This document shows, in pieces, positions 8,344-17,528 of a DNA stretch of 64,000 bases; the stretch's first letter is position 1; the number at the start of each line of letters is the position of its first letter. The notes under the pieces are model-generated. The model saw nothing but the letters and a program-made list of their open reading frames with translations. It was not told the DNA's origin and did not search any database. The position numbers and the translations under genes were made by a program. The stretch comes from Vibrio sp. CB1-14 (GTDB lineage: Bacteria; Pseudomonadota; Gammaproteobacteria; Enterobacterales; Vibrionaceae): NCBI RefSeq assembly GCF_040412085.2, contig NZ_CP115920.1:2728001-2792000 (forward strand). The letters are read 5' to 3'.

Positions 8344-9150
8344 CTACCAATAGCGCTGTCTGGGCTGAAACTCAGGCGGCGCTTTTTTTCGCAGCGCGCT
8401 TTGCATCCGCCCAAAATTCCTTCCTAACATGATGCGTATCTGACTGTAGGTTTCATAGGCCAATAGCTTCCACGCTGGCGCTGTCCAATATCGAGTGTAC
8501 ATGTGTTTCATCGCTGCGTTCACATCGGGAGACATGCGTTTTACTTTGTTTGCTAGCGTTTGGGCTGCCTCCAGTGGCACTTCACAGACCTCTGTTACCA
8601 ATCCATATTTTAACGCTTCTTCTGCTGACAACTCTTGACCACAGATAGAGATGAGCATCGCTCTGTCCTTTGGCATCACCTCACGCAAGGCAATAGAGCC
8701 AGCCATGTCCGATGTTAAACCCATCTTTGATTCCATAATGGATAGATTCGCCTTTGGCGAGCAAATACGAAAATCAGCACCAAGCGCAATTTGCATCCCA
8801 GCGCCCCAGCAGTAACCGTCGATTGCCGCAATGACAGGGACTGATAATTTGCGCCAGTTACTGCTTACCTGTTGAGCGCGGTTGGACTGACCCGGCCACC
8901 ATTTGAACAACAGTTTCGCCGCATTGCTTTTATTGGTCATCATGGATTTAAAATCGAGACCCGAACTAAAGTTGTCCCCGGAACCCGTCAAAATCACCGC
9001 TCTGAGTTGGCGATCTTTACGTAGCGCACGACTCACGCGAATCAGCTCTTCGAACATCCCCATATCGACACCATTAAGCTTATCTGGGCGATTTAACGTC
9101 ACAGTCACCACATCCTCAGTGCGGCTGACTTTGATCCTTTTATAGTCCAT
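8344..9150 (-). CDS. Crotonase/enoyl-CoA hydratase family protein
   Basis: 268 residues, single crotonase fold. Oxyanion-hole elements are seen in FSSGLDFKSM (about 61-70) and GYCWGAGMQIALGAD (about 112-126). Glu140 in IMESKMGL is followed by an Asp at about 148 (LTSDMAG). This acidic pair and the spacing resemble delta3,5-delta2,4-dienoyl-CoA isomerase-like members more than classical hydratases, so the reaction is best left open: hydration or isomerisation of an enoyl-CoA in the cytoplasm, probably fatty-acid breakdown. The C-terminus ends PPEFQPRQRYW. No operon partner is present. Confidence 0.9.
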   Translation of the reverse strand: MDYKRIKVSRTEDVVTVTLNRPDKLNGVDMGMFEELIRVSRALRKDRQLRAVILTGSGDNFSSGLDFKSMMTNKSNAAKLLFKWWPGQSNRAQQVSSNWRKLSVPVIAAIDGYCWGAGMQIALGADFRICSPKANLSIMESKMGLTSDMAGSIALREVMPKDRAMLISICGQELSAEEALKYGLVTEVCEVPLEAAQTLANKVKRMSPDVNAAMKHMYTRYWTAPAWKLLAYETYSQIRIMLGRNFGRMQSALRKKAPPEFQPRQRYW

Positions 9151-9427
9151 CCTTATTCCTTTATTTTGCTGGCTTTTTCATCAGTGTAGTGAGCGCTGGC
9201 AGAAGCGTTAGAATGTTTACTCAATAATGAGAACCCCATCGTGTATAGCACTGGCCTCATATACGCATTGCGACAAAGCCCCAACCGAATGTGATGTCTG
9301 ACCAAAACTGACAATACAATCATTTATTTTTTCGATGTCGCTTACGTTATTGAGCTGTGTTACTTGTTTTGAGCATTTAGCGTGATTGAATGAAAGCGTT
9401 AGATTGGATGAATAGGAAGTAGAATCC

Positions 9428-9706
9428 ATGATTAAGGAAAATCAGCAAAAACCTCACCACGACTCAACCACAGTGATCCAATATCAGGATAGCGATCCAT
9501 GGTGGTTTAGTGTCTTATTAGTCGTATTTACCTACCTATTGTTAGCCTTTGTGCTCCCAGATCAATTGTCTAAGGGCGATCAAGATACCGCCGCCTTCAT
9601 TGATACAGTAAGTCGTTTTGCACTCCCCATTGCGATGACATGGTGTATTCCTTCACTGGTAACGCGAGCTAAGCAACTTATCATTAGCAAAAGACAGTTC
9701 GCTTAA
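9428..9706 (+). CDS. Small inner-membrane protein, two predicted helices
   Basis: 92 residues with a GGAAG site about 8 bases upstream of the ATG. The first 25 residues are polar. Residues about 26-45 (WWFSVLLVVFTYLLLAFVLP) form a membrane helix, and residues about 65-80 (FALPIAMTWCIPSLV) a probable second. The C-terminus is basic (RAKQLIISKRQFA), consistent with both ends in the cytoplasm. I do not recognise the family. It is followed by a hairpin at 9731-9755 with a T-rich tract, and appears to be a one-gene unit. Confidence 0.68.
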   Translation: MIKENQQKPHHDSTTVIQYQDSDPWWFSVLLVVFTYLLLAFVLPDQLSKGDQDTAAFIDTVSRFALPIAMTWCIPSLVTRAKQLIISKRQFA

Positions 9707-9730
9707 AAATTAGACATTTGTCATTTTTAA

Positions 9731-9770
9731 TGGTGGATGCTTAATTCGTCCACCAAAAGTTTATTTTTTC
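9731..9770 (+). terminator. Probable intrinsic terminator
   Basis: Stem TGGTGGA (9731-9737) pairs with TCCACCA (9749-9755), followed after a short A-run by TTTATTTTTT. It lies just downstream of the small membrane protein gene. Confidence 0.6.
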
Positions 9771-9921
9771 ACCTTATAGGCAGAACTTCTCAGGTTTACA
9801 AACAGTTAGCTCTAGCACGTTATATACCCCACAAAAATGTGAGTAAGATCACCTTGATCGTACTTTTTCATGGTGTTATCGTGGTTTTGATGACGAAAAT
9901 GTGACCACAAAGGAGTGTGCT

Positions 9922-10161
9922 TTGCCGAATATTCAAGTGAGCCGTTGGCGTGTTGAATCTTGCCCTAAAGCATTAGAGCAAAAAATCATCTCAGCCGTCG
10001 CCTACAAGGAAATGAAGGGAACTATTTCTGATTTTGAGTTGTGTCAGATATTCGGAGAAACCGTTTGGAAGAGCGGTGAGGATTACCATACTCATGCAGT
10101 ATCGGTGTTAATTAACGAAGCCGAAAAGTGCTGCAGAGTGATACCTAGACAGTTTGCTTAA
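9922..10161 (+). CDS. Hypothetical protein, TTG start
   Basis: 79 residues if started at the TTG at 9922, which has a near-perfect AAGGAG seven bases upstream; a GTG at 9901 in the same frame has none, so the ribosome-binding site decides the start. The protein begins with PNIQVSRWRVESCPKALEQ, carries no signal or membrane segment, and has four cysteines, two of them adjacent near the end (KCCRVIPRQFA). The composition suggests a small soluble helical protein. I cannot assign a family. A perfect palindromic terminator follows 17 bases after the stop. Confidence 0.7.
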   Translation: MPNIQVSRWRVESCPKALEQKIISAVAYKEMKGTISDFELCQIFGETVWKSGEDYHTHAVSVLINEAEKCCRVIPRQFA

Positions 10162-10177
10162 CTGTTTTAGTCGCATT

Positions 10178-10207
10178 AAAAAGGTCTACCCTAGGGTAGA
10201 CCTTTTT
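10178..10207. terminator. Bidirectional intrinsic terminator
   Basis: A 30-base near-perfect palindrome, AAAAAGGTCTACCCTAGG and its mirror, with T-runs on both strands, placed between two convergent genes. Confidence 0.9.
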
Positions 10208-10239
10208 TGTATCTGACTTTGTTGTCTCTGAAACGCGAC

Positions 10240-11124
10240 TTAGCTTTGCGAATAAATCGTCTCTAGCGTCTCATCTTTACGCTTCCAGACCTCGTTGAGC
10301 CAATTGTGGAAACGGCGCTTGAATACTTTGTCATTAAAGTAATCACCGTTAAGATTTTCATCCATTTGATAGACATCTATCTTAACCACTACTTTGGTGA
10401 GCTTACCTTTCAACAAGTCCTTAAACGGATCTTCGCGGTTTTCTGGGTACGCCAGTGTAATGTCGACGACACCATCTAATAGATGATTCATAGCATTAAG
10501 TGTGAACGCAACGCCACCTGTTTTTGGCTTCAACAAGTGTCTATATGGCGTTTTAACCGTGACCAATTTTTCTTCGCTGTAACGCGTACCTTCAACAAAA
10601 CTGATCATAGTGGTGGGTACATGTTCAAACTTCTTACACGCCTTACGAATCGCATTGAAATCATCGTTGCGGCGCTCTGGGTTCTTTACAAGGTAAGCTT
10701 GCGAGTGCCTTTTCATAAATGGCATATCAAGTCCCCAGCACGCAAGGCCAACAAACGGGACATACAATAGGCTCTGTTTAAGCAAGAACTTACACATCGG
10801 CATTTTATTTTTCATTACCGAGGTAATGATAACGATGTCCGCCCAACTGAGATGGTTAGACAGCAGCATGTACCACTGCTCTGGTGTCAACTCATCGCCG
10901 CCTTCTATATCCCATTCGATATTGTTGTTCAGATTAAGAAGCCACAAATTAATCGTTGCCCAAAGCCACATCTGCTTATTAGATAAGCTCGTCATCAGAG
11001 TCTTAACAGACGCAAGAGGTAGGGCTAATTTAATGATCGAGAATGTACAAACCACGACAGCCGTGATAGCCGTATTGACCATGACAAGAAAAGAATTAAT
11101 GAAAAGACGTAGATTGCTAAACAT
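10240..11124 (-). CDS. PlsC-type acyltransferase (YihG-like)
   Basis: 294 residues from the ATG at 11124 (MFSNLRLFINSF). A TTG eleven codons earlier, at 11157, would also read through; neither has a strong ribosome-binding site. An N-terminal membrane helix (about 10-40) is followed by the acyltransferase motifs: NHLSWADIVI (His and Asp four residues apart, about 91 and 96), a PFVGLACWGLDM block, and FVEGTR at about 176-181. The layout matches the E. coli YihG/YcgX-like branch of lysophospholipid acyltransferases, inner-membrane enzymes that transfer acyl groups to lysophosphatidic acid or lysophospholipids. The exact acceptor is not predictable. It is a single gene. Confidence 0.87.
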   Translation of the reverse strand: MFSNLRLFINSFLVMVNTAITAVVVCTFSIIKLALPLASVKTLMTSLSNKQMWLWATINLWLLNLNNNIEWDIEGGDELTPEQWYMLLSNHLSWADIVIITSVMKNKMPMCKFLLKQSLLYVPFVGLACWGLDMPFMKRHSQAYLVKNPERRNDDFNAIRKACKKFEHVPTTMISFVEGTRYSEEKLVTVKTPYRHLLKPKTGGVAFTLNAMNHLLDGVVDITLAYPENREDPFKDLLKGKLTKVVVKIDVYQMDENLNGDYFNDKVFKRRFHNWLNEVWKRKDETLETIYSQS

Positions 11125-11289
11125 ACCAATTGTTACAGAGCGTAAAAGAGGCAGCAATCATAGCAACTTTTAACCAAACGTATAGTAAAGCTTTGTCATT
11201 CAGATATTGCTTTGTAAAAAACAACTAAGAAAACACTTAAATTACATAGTCTTAGAAAATTACCGAACAATAGTCCTCCGACCAGAAAT

Positions 11290-11316
11290 GAAAAAGCCTT
11301 GTGAACAAACAAGGCT
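11290..11316 (-). terminator. Intrinsic terminator after pgpA
   Basis: On the minus strand AGCCTTGT (11309-11316) pairs with ACAAGGCT (11295-11302) and is followed by TTTTTC. It closes the thiL-pgpA unit. Confidence 0.85.
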
Positions 11317-11329
11317 AAAGATCGTCATT

Positions 11330-11836
11330 TTAAGCCAACCAGCCAGCAAAATGTCCCACTAAATACAAACAGAGCCCTGCCATAATACCGGCAACAATAT
11401 CATCAATCATAATACCGAGGCCGCCATGCATACGTTTGTCGAGCCAGCCGATAGGCCAAGGCTTTACCATGTCAAAGAAGCGAAACAGCACAAAGCCTGT
11501 GATTAACCACTTCCAATCATCGGCAGGCAATTTGAGTGCGGGTACAATAGCCATGGTGATCCAAAAGCCAGCAAACTCATCCCAAACGATTGAGCCGTGA
11601 TCATGCACGCCCATGTCTTGAGAGGTGACGTCACAAATTTTTATACCAATGATACAGGCGATAACCACGGCAATGAGGTAAACGCTTAACGGCAGCTGAA
11701 CCAGTAGCAGGTACAAAGGGATCGACGCGAGCGTCCCCATGGTGCCGGGGATAATCGGTGACAAACCACTACCAAAGCCTGTTGCTAGCAGGTGCCACGG
11801 ATTTTTAAGTGAGATTAAGTCGAGAGGATTGCTCAT
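11330..11836 (-). CDS. pgpA: Phosphatidylglycerophosphatase A
   Basis: 168 residues. PgpA dephosphorylates phosphatidylglycerol phosphate in the inner membrane, the last step of phosphatidylglycerol synthesis. The sequence shows the family's FGSGLSPIIPGTMGT near residues 20-35, the acidic DHGSIVWDEFAGFW block, FRFFDMVKPWPIGWLD and the C-terminal IDDIVAGIMAG, with four hydrophobic segments. The ATG overlaps the thiL stop by four bases (ATGA), so the two are translationally coupled, as in many gammaproteobacteria. Confidence 0.95.
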   Translation of the reverse strand: MSNPLDLISLKNPWHLLATGFGSGLSPIIPGTMGTLASIPLYLLLVQLPLSVYLIAVVIACIIGIKICDVTSQDMGVHDHGSIVWDEFAGFWITMAIVPALKLPADDWKWLITGFVLFRFFDMVKPWPIGWLDKRMHGGLGIMIDDIVAGIMAGLCLYLVGHFAGWLA

Positions 11837-12804
11837 TGATTTCCCTTAAAATGATCAAAACCGTCGAGTTGCCAGTCCACTGGCGCATCGTCGTTGTGAA
11901 GCTCTATATATTCTGTGCCGGTCAGTTGCCCAATACAGGTAAACGGCGTATTACTTAACGCCACTTCAAGTTGACCGCGATTGGCCTCTGGTACCGTAAA
12001 GCATAGTTCGTACTCTTCACCACTGGTCAGTGCATATTGCTGAGCAAGTGCCCGGCTACCGACAAACTGCAGCAGTTCTTTTGATGTCGGAAGCGCTGCA
12101 ACATTAAGCCTTGCGCCAACCTTAGAGCGTTTCAGAATATGCCCTAAATCAGCCACCAGCCCATCAGAAATGTCGATGGCTGCTGAAGCAATATCTCGCA
12201 ACGCTATACCCGCTAGTACGCGTGGCGTGGCTTCAAAGTGACGTCGTTGTAGCTCTTGATTGAGGCTGGTATCCGCGCTGATGTTGTTCTCTAAAATCAC
12301 ATCAAGTCCCGCTTTGGCATCACCAAGTTGTCCGGTGACATAGACCCAGTCTCCTGACTGGGCACCATGGCGAGTCAACGCCTTACCTTCAGGTAGTGTG
12401 CCTTGAACAGTAAGAGTGATAGTAAGTGGACCTTTAGTGGTATCGCCGCCAATCAGTTGAATACCATAGTAATCGGCAAGCTTAAAAAACGCATTGGAGA
12501 AACGCTCTAGCCATGCCGTATTGATTTCAGGCAACGAAATACCCATAGAAACCCAAGCAGGGGAAGCGCCCATGGCCACGAGATCACTGATGTTTGACGC
12601 GAGGGCTTTGTGAGCAATTTGCGCAGGATTAGCGTCAGCGAGAAAATGAGTGCCCGCCACTAAGGTGTCGGTACTAATGGCAATATGAGAGCCAGCAGTA
12701 GGGGCGACAATCGCACAATCGTCTCCTTGAGCGAGGATCACATCCTTTCGGTTTTGCTGCTTATGAGCAAAGTACTTATCGATTAAACTAAATTCACCAG
12801 ACAT
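11833..12804 (-). CDS. thiL: Thiamine-monophosphate kinase
   Basis: 323 residues. ThiL phosphorylates thiamine monophosphate to thiamine pyrophosphate with ATP in the cytoplasm. Family marks: an N-terminal GEFSLIDKYFA, the Mg-ATP-binding Asp cluster in GDDCAIV and STDTLVAGTHFL, SDLVAMGA, GGDTTKG, and the AIDISDGLVADLGHI block. It is translationally coupled to pgpA downstream. A terminator separates it from nusB upstream (12844-12872), so thiL-pgpA probably also has its own promoter in the 90-base gap. Confidence 0.96.
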   Translation of the reverse strand: MSGEFSLIDKYFAHKQQNRKDVILAQGDDCAIVAPTAGSHIAISTDTLVAGTHFLADANPAQIAHKALASNISDLVAMGASPAWVSMGISLPEINTAWLERFSNAFFKLADYYGIQLIGGDTTKGPLTITLTVQGTLPEGKALTRHGAQSGDWVYVTGQLGDAKAGLDVILENNISADTSLNQELQRRHFEATPRVLAGIALRDIASAAIDISDGLVADLGHILKRSKVGARLNVAALPTSKELLQFVGSRALAQQYALTSGEEYELCFTVPEANRGQLEVALSNTPFTCIGQLTGTEYIELHNDDAPVDWQLDGFDHFKGNQ

Positions 12805-12843
12805 CTTGTCGACTTGGCAACGAAAAGGTGAACAGAGTATATA

Positions 12844-12872
12844 AAAAAGGCCAGCAAATTGCTGACCTTTTT
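12844..12872 (-). terminator. Terminator between nusB and thiL
   Basis: Thirteen-base arms with one internal mismatch (12844-12856 and 12860-12872) and a T-run on the minus strand, located 23 bases after the nusB stop. Confidence 0.75.
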
Positions 12873-12894
12873 ACGAATAGACAAACGTTGTTTG

Positions 12895-13362
12895 TTACTT
12901 CTTACGAACGTGTGGTGCTGCTTTATCTAGTACACCGTTAACAAACTTGTGGCTGTCTTCTGCAGCGAATACTTTTGCAAGTTCGATTGCTTCGTTAATA
13001 ACCACTTTGTAAGGTACGTCTTCACGGCGTGTCATCTCGTACATCGCTAGGCGAAGTAGCGCAAGTTCCATCATGTCTAGGTCTTGCATTGGACGAGAAA
13101 CAAATGGACGTAGCTTGCTGTCTAGCTCCGTGTGATTCAACGCGACACCCGTGAGTAGGTCACGGAAATATACAACGTCAGTCTCTGGCGCAGTCAACGC
13201 AGGCTCAGCAGCATGATGTTCTTCTTCATCATACTTACCACCTGATAAGAACTGTTCTTCAACAGTGGCAACATTTTCTTTAGTAATTTGCCAAGAATAA
13301 ATTGCTTGCAGAGCAAATTGACGTGCATTACGACGTGCGGCTGGTTTCACACTGGCCCCCAT
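12895..13362 (-). CDS. nusB: Transcription antitermination factor NusB
   Basis: 155 residues, normal length. NusB binds boxA RNA with NusE (S10) and supports antitermination in rRNA operons. The N-terminal arginine-rich helix ([17 protein letters not shown]) is the RNA-binding region, and the C-terminal [17 protein letters not shown] and [13 protein letters not shown] helices with KFVNGVLD are typical. The start overlaps the ribH stop by one base, the common ribH-nusB pairing. Confidence 0.96.
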   Translation of the reverse strand: MGASVKPAARRNARQFALQAIYSWQITKENVATVEEQFLSGGKYDEEEHHAAEPALTAPETDVVYFRDLLTGVALNHTELDSKLRPFVSRPMQDLDMMELALLRLAMYEMTRREDVPYKVVINEAIELAKVFAAEDSHKFVNGVLDKAAPHVRKK

Positions 13363-13832
13363 TAGGAATCGATTTCAGAAAGAACGTTGATCATTTCAAG
13401 CGCGCTTAGTGCAGCCTCTGCACCTTTATTACCAGCCTTGGTTCCTGCACGCTCGATAGCTTGATCGATGGTATCAACAGTCAATACACCAAAGGCTACT
13501 GGTAGGCTATATTCCAGAGACACTTGTGCAAGACCTTTATTACACTCACTACAAACATAGTCGAAATGTGGTGTACCGCCACGAATGACTGTACCTAGCG
13601 ATACGATTGCATCAAACTTACCTGTTTTCGCAACACGTTGAGCAACAAGTGGTAGTTCAACTGCGCCTGGGCAGCGTACAACCGTGATGTTGTCTTCGCT
13701 CACTTGACCGTGACGTTTCAAAGTATCGATAGCACCCGATAGTAGGCTTTCATTGATAAAACTATTGAATCGTGCAATTACAATAGCAATCTTTGCGTTC
13801 GGTGCTGGGAAGCCACCCTCGATAACTTTCAT
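13362..13832 (-). CDS. ribH: 6,7-dimethyl-8-ribityllumazine synthase
   Basis: 156 residues. RibH condenses 5-amino-6-ribitylamino-uracil with dihydroxybutanone phosphate, the penultimate step of riboflavin synthesis. Motifs: ARFNSFI (substrate-binding Phe/Asn), [11 protein letters not shown], and [14 protein letters not shown] with the catalytic His at about 89. It is followed directly by nusB (one-base overlap). Upstream, a terminator at 13973-14001 separates it from the ribB gene, so ribH-nusB has its own promoter in the roughly 140 bases before the ATG. Confidence 0.96.
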   Translation of the reverse strand: MKVIEGGFPAPNAKIAIVIARFNSFINESLLSGAIDTLKRHGQVSEDNITVVRCPGAVELPLVAQRVAKTGKFDAIVSLGTVIRGGTPHFDYVCSECNKGLAQVSLEYSLPVAFGVLTVDTIDQAIERAGTKAGNKGAEAALSALEMINVLSEIDS

Positions 13833-13972
13833 ATGCTTTCCTTATAAACTATGTTCATCTCGCGAGAATCGACGGATTCTAGCACAAGTCATTTATTAAT
13901 ATCTACCGCTAACTTCGTCCAGACAAGGCTTTAGCAAGGTGTCCAAAAGTAGGGCGCAGTCTTGATAACAAA

Positions 13973-14001
13973 AAGCCTTTGCTTATCAGAAGCAAAGGCT
14001 T
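13973..14001 (-). terminator. Intrinsic terminator after the ribB gene
   Basis: Perfect 12-bp stem AAGCCTTTGCTT (13973-13984) with 13990-14001, a 5-base loop, and TTTTTGTTAT following on the minus strand. Confidence 0.9.
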
Positions 14002-14007
14002 GATAGG

Positions 14008-15117
14008 TTACTCTGTGACGTATTCCGTGACCGTCAAACCAAAACCACCGAGGGCATGGTATTTTTTGTCTGCTGATGACAGCAATTTCATTTCATGCAC
14101 GCCAAGGTCAGCTAGAATTTGAGAGCCCACACCTACGCGGCGAGATGTGCCCTGCTTTTTCGCCATAGTAGGTGCTGTGCCGCTATCTTGCTGTTCGAAC
14201 ATTTTCATCTTGTGAATCAAGAAGTCAGTGCTCTCTTCATTACCCAGTATGACCAGCACACCACCTTCATTGCCAATGCGCTTCATCGCTTTTTCCAGTG
14301 TCCAGCTGCGATCTGAGTTACGGTTTGAGCGCAGAATGTCAGTGAACGTGTCTTGCAAGTGAACACGAACCAGTGGCGTGTTTGCCGTCAAGTCACCAGC
14401 ACACATAGCGTAGTGGATTTGGTTATCGATGGTATCGCGATATGTGACCAGCTCAAACTCACCAAATTCTGTCGGCAAGTGACACGCAGCAACGCGTTCA
14501 ATCGTTGTTTCGTTGTTGTTGCGGTACTCGATAAGGTCAGCAATCGTACCTAGTTTGATGTCATGCTTTTCAGCAAACACTTCAAGATCTGGGCGACGCG
14601 CCATAGTGCCATCGTCGTTTAAAATCTCAACGATCACCGATGCTGGCTCAAGTCCCGCCAGTTTTGCTAAATCGCAGCCCGCTTCAGTGTGACCTGCGCG
14701 AGTTAGTACACCACCATCTTGAGCAGCAAGTGGGAAGATGTGTCCTGGCTGAACAAGATCGGCCGCTTTGGCATCTTTCGCAACAGCCGCTTGCACAGTG
14801 CGCGCGCGGTCGGCAGCAGAAATACCGGTAGTCACACCTTCAGCGGCTTCAATCGATACGGTAAAGTTTGTGGTGTATTGCGCGTTGTTGTCTTGCACCA
14901 TAGGAGGCAAACCTAGGTTTTCACAGCGCTCTTTGGTCATGGTTAGGCAGATAAGGCCACGACCATGGGTTGCCATAAAGTTGATAGCTTCAGGGGTAAT
15001 TTGCTCAGCGGCCATAATAAGGTCGCCCTCGTTTTCACGATCTTCATCATCCATTAGGATGACCATTTTCCCTAAACGGATATCTTCAATGATTTCTTGC
15101 GGCGTACTAATTGGCAT
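14008..15117 (-). CDS. ribB: 3,4-dihydroxy-2-butanone-4-phosphate synthase with degenerate RibA-like domain
   Basis: 369 residues, two domains. Residues 1-205 are a full RibB with the acidic metal site [20 protein letters not shown], and [13 protein letters not shown], which makes dihydroxybutanone phosphate from ribulose 5-phosphate. Residues 206-369 have the fold of GTP cyclohydrolase II but lack its motifs. Where RibA has the SECLTGD and RCDCG zinc ligands, this protein reads [18 protein letters not shown], and the RQEGRGIGL and LGF-x-x-D-x-R blocks are gone. The second domain is therefore unlikely to open GTP. Such RibB proteins with an inactive partner domain (RibBX type) are known in proteobacteria; an active RibA should be encoded elsewhere. 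AGGAAC precedes the ATG. A terminator follows. Confidence 0.92.
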   Translation of the reverse strand: MPISTPQEIIEDIRLGKMVILMDDEDRENEGDLIMAAEQITPEAINFMATHGRGLICLTMTKERCENLGLPPMVQDNNAQYTTNFTVSIEAAEGVTTGISAADRARTVQAAVAKDAKAADLVQPGHIFPLAAQDGGVLTRAGHTEAGCDLAKLAGLEPASVIVEILNDDGTMARRPDLEVFAEKHDIKLGTIADLIEYRNNNETTIERVAACHLPTEFGEFELVTYRDTIDNQIHYAMCAGDLTANTPLVRVHLQDTFTDILRSNRNSDRSWTLEKAMKRIGNEGGVLVILGNEESTDFLIHKMKMFEQQDSGTAPTMAKKQGTSRRVGVGSQILADLGVHEMKLLSSADKKYHALGGFGLTVTEYVTE

Positions 15118-15193
15118 TTCACGTTCCTGTTATTGCGCTTGTTTTTATCTGGGTTTTGCAATTCTTAGATTTTCGAGAACTAGATTCGCGAGA

Positions 15194-15847
15194 TTAGGCA
15201 AAACCGTTTTGTTGTAAGAATTCCATCGTCAGTCTCGACTCAGGCTCAGAGTGAGTCTGCGCTTGAAGTAATCGCTCCATGTAACGAGCCATAACATCGA
15301 CTTCAAGGTTTACTTTTCGCCCTACCTGGAACTGGTCGATGGTGGTCTCTTCTGACGTATGTGGCACGACAGTTAGCTTAAACGCATCTTTGCGAAGATC
15401 GTTCACTGTCAAGCTAATACCATCCACAGTAATCGAGCCTTTTTGGGCGACATACTTAGTGATTTCCGATGGCATCTGTACCCAATACTCAACTGCACGA
15501 CCGACTTGCTGTCTGTCGACAATCTCACCCACGCCATCGACGTGACCAGAGACAATATGACCACCGAAACGCGTGGTCGGTAACATGGCTTTTTCAAGGT
15601 TGACCTTGTCACCCACGCTGTAGTTGGCAAAGCCGGTTTTCTTTAGCGTCTCTAATGATAAATCCGCTTGGTAACTACTGTCAGTGAACGCCACCACAGT
15701 TAGACACACACCATTGGTCGCAATACTGTCGCCGAGTTTTACATCGGCCATATCCAGTTTGCCAGCATCAACGGTAACACTGATGTCTTCCCCTTTTGGC
15801 GTAATCGCTTTTAGGGTACCAACGGCTTCAATAATTCCTGTAAACAT
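15194..15847 (-). CDS. ribE: Riboflavin synthase alpha chain
   Basis: 217 residues made of two lumazine-binding repeats: [12 protein letters not shown] to about residue 97, and [16 protein letters not shown] onward. The enzyme dismutates two lumazines to riboflavin. [11 protein letters not shown] in repeat one and [12 protein letters not shown] in repeat two are the ligand loops. It starts three bases after ribD and is followed by ribB after 76 bases, so ribD-ribE-ribB form one leftward unit. No FMN riboswitch fits in the 76-base gap. Confidence 0.96.
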   Translation of the reverse strand: MFTGIIEAVGTLKAITPKGEDISVTVDAGKLDMADVKLGDSIATNGVCLTVVAFTDSSYQADLSLETLKKTGFANYSVGDKVNLEKAMLPTTRFGGHIVSGHVDGVGEIVDRQQVGRAVEYWVQMPSEITKYVAQKGSITVDGISLTVNDLRKDAFKLTVVPHTSEETTIDQFQVGRKVNLEVDVMARYMERLLQAQTHSEPESRLTMEFLQQNGFA

Positions 15848-15850
15848 CTT

Positions 15851-16960
15851 CTATTTCTTTTTTAGCTGTGGCGTGGCAACGATTCGAATATCACTACCCA
15901 CCATACGAATGTCTTTAATATCGAGATCGATAACCTGTTGCATCGACTCAAGCCCAAGCGCGCCGATCAGTCCTCGGCCATCAGCCCCCATAAGCTTAGG
16001 TGCTAAATAGACGATAAGCTCATCGACAAGCTGCTGCTCTATCATAGAGCTCGCCAGAGTTGCGCCCGCTTCCACCCAAACATGGTTAATTTGGTGCTCT
16101 TCGGCTAGTACATCTAGCGTTTGGGCAAGGTCTAGCTGCTCGCTTGAACCTGCTGGGATGTTAAGATCGCCACCTTCATGAGCCACTCGGAGGATAACGC
16201 CTTCGGTGCTGAACAGTTTTAGATCAGAGCTGAGCTGATTTTGTCTGTCCAATATGACACGAACTGGCTGACGAAGCTCTGTGGAGTCAATCACCGAATG
16301 AACTTGGCTTGGCAGTTCATTCCAGCGAACATTTAGAGATGCATTGTCGTCAATAACGGTGCGGCTAGTAGACAAAATAGCGCCAGCTTCAGCACGATAC
16401 GCCTGTACATCGCGGCGCGCTTCAGCGCCTGTGATCCACTGGCTTTGACCATTAGCAAGTGCGGTTTGCCCATCGAGACTGGCCGCCATTTTAAGCTGAA
16501 CGAAGGGACGATTGGTTTCCATTTTCTTTAGAAAGCCTCGATTTAGTGCTCGCGCATCTTGCTCCAAGATGCCAACCTGCACTTCAATACCCGCCTCTTC
16601 AAGCATGGCAAAACCACGCCCAGCGACTTGCGGGTTTGGATCGGACATGGCACAGACGACTTTCGCGACACCCGCTTTAATCAGCCCTTCGGCACAGGGT
16701 GGCGTGCGCCCATAGTGGGAACATGGCTCTAGGGTGACGTACGCCGTCGCGCCCTTAGTTTGCTCACCCGCCATACGCATTGCGTGCACTTCGGCGTGCG
16801 GCTCACCCGCTTTCTTATGGTATCCCTGCCCCACAATGACATCATTTTGCGTTATCACGCAGCCGACATTCGGATTTGGAGCAGTGGTGAAGCGGCCTTT
16901 CTTGGCAAGGTCAATCGCTAAACTCATCATCTGATAGTCAATAGCGCTAAACTGACTCAT
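15851..16960 (-). CDS. ribD: Bifunctional pyrimidine deaminase/reductase RibD
   Basis: 369 residues. The N-terminal deaminase domain (1-145) has the zinc site HAEVHAM (His and catalytic Glu) and PCSHYGRTPPC (two Cys ligands). The C-terminal reductase domain (150-369) uses NADPH and begins with RPFVQLKMAASLDGQTA. Together they convert the GTP cyclohydrolase II product to the ribitylamino-uracil phosphate. It lies between nrdR and ribE, the arrangement common to gammaproteobacteria (nrdR-ribD-ribE), with 36 bases after nrdR. Confidence 0.96.
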   Translation of the reverse strand: MSQFSAIDYQMMSLAIDLAKKGRFTTAPNPNVGCVITQNDVIVGQGYHKKAGEPHAEVHAMRMAGEQTKGATAYVTLEPCSHYGRTPPCAEGLIKAGVAKVVCAMSDPNPQVAGRGFAMLEEAGIEVQVGILEQDARALNRGFLKKMETNRPFVQLKMAASLDGQTALANGQSQWITGAEARRDVQAYRAEAGAILSTSRTVIDDNASLNVRWNELPSQVHSVIDSTELRQPVRVILDRQNQLSSDLKLFSTEGVILRVAHEGGDLNIPAGSSEQLDLAQTLDVLAEEHQINHVWVEAGATLASSMIEQQLVDELIVYLAPKLMGADGRGLIGALGLESMQQVIDLDIKDIRMVGSDIRIVATPQLKKK

Positions 16961-16996
16961 AGTAATCCATACCTATCGCTGATTTTGGGGTGGCTG

Positions 16997-17446
16997 TTAG
17001 TCTTCCAAGCGAGCGATTTCTTCACCGAACTCGCGAATGTCTTCAAAACTACGGTAAACAGATGCGAAACGGATATAGGCCACTTTATCCAGCTCTTTCA
17101 GCTGAGTCATGACTAGGTTTCCTATCATTTCACTTGGGACTTCACGCTCGCCGGTAGCGCGAAGTTGAGATTCAATATGACTGATCGCAAGTTCAATCGA
17201 GTCTGCACTTACAGGACGCTTTTCTAGCGCTCGCTGAATGCCACCGACCATCTTATCCTTGTTGAAAGGCTCACGATTACCATTGGATTTAATCACCTTT
17301 GGCATAACCAGTTCGGCGGTTTCAAAGGTGGTGAAACGCTCACTGCACGCCAAACATTGACGACGACGACGCACCTGATGGCCATCGGCTACCAGTCTGG
17401 AATCGATAACTTTTGTGTCATTTTCTGAACAAAATGGACAATGCAT
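16997..17446 (-). CDS. nrdR: Transcriptional repressor NrdR
   Basis: 149 residues. NrdR represses ribonucleotide reductase genes and senses ATP/dATP. The N-terminal zinc ribbon has Cys3, Cys6, Cys31 and Cys34 ([10 protein letters not shown] and CLACSERF), with an arginine-rich linker (VRRRRQ). The ATP-cone domain follows ([22 protein letters not shown]). The C-terminus [10 protein letters not shown] is typical. A GGAGG-like site overlaps the bases before the ATG. It heads the nrdR-ribD-ribE-ribB unit. Confidence 0.97.
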   Translation of the reverse strand: MHCPFCSENDTKVIDSRLVADGHQVRRRRQCLACSERFTTFETAELVMPKVIKSNGNREPFNKDKMVGGIQRALEKRPVSADSIELAISHIESQLRATGEREVPSEMIGNLVMTQLKELDKVAYIRFASVYRSFEDIREFGEEIARLED

Positions 17447-17528
17447 AACACCTCCTATGGTTTAGACCACAGTTTAGCGAAAATTCACCTATTAAGAAAT
17501 CCACTATTTAGTCCGTAAAGTAACGTAA

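Noticed and set aside
9217..9429. 70-codon minus-strand frame next to the small membrane protein gene
   Set aside because: No ribosome-binding site; its start overlaps the start of the well-supported rightward gene at 9428; protein composition is unconvincing.
15118..15193. FMN riboswitch in front of ribB
   Set aside because: Only 76 bases between ribE and ribB, too short, and no conserved RFN-element sequence is visible.
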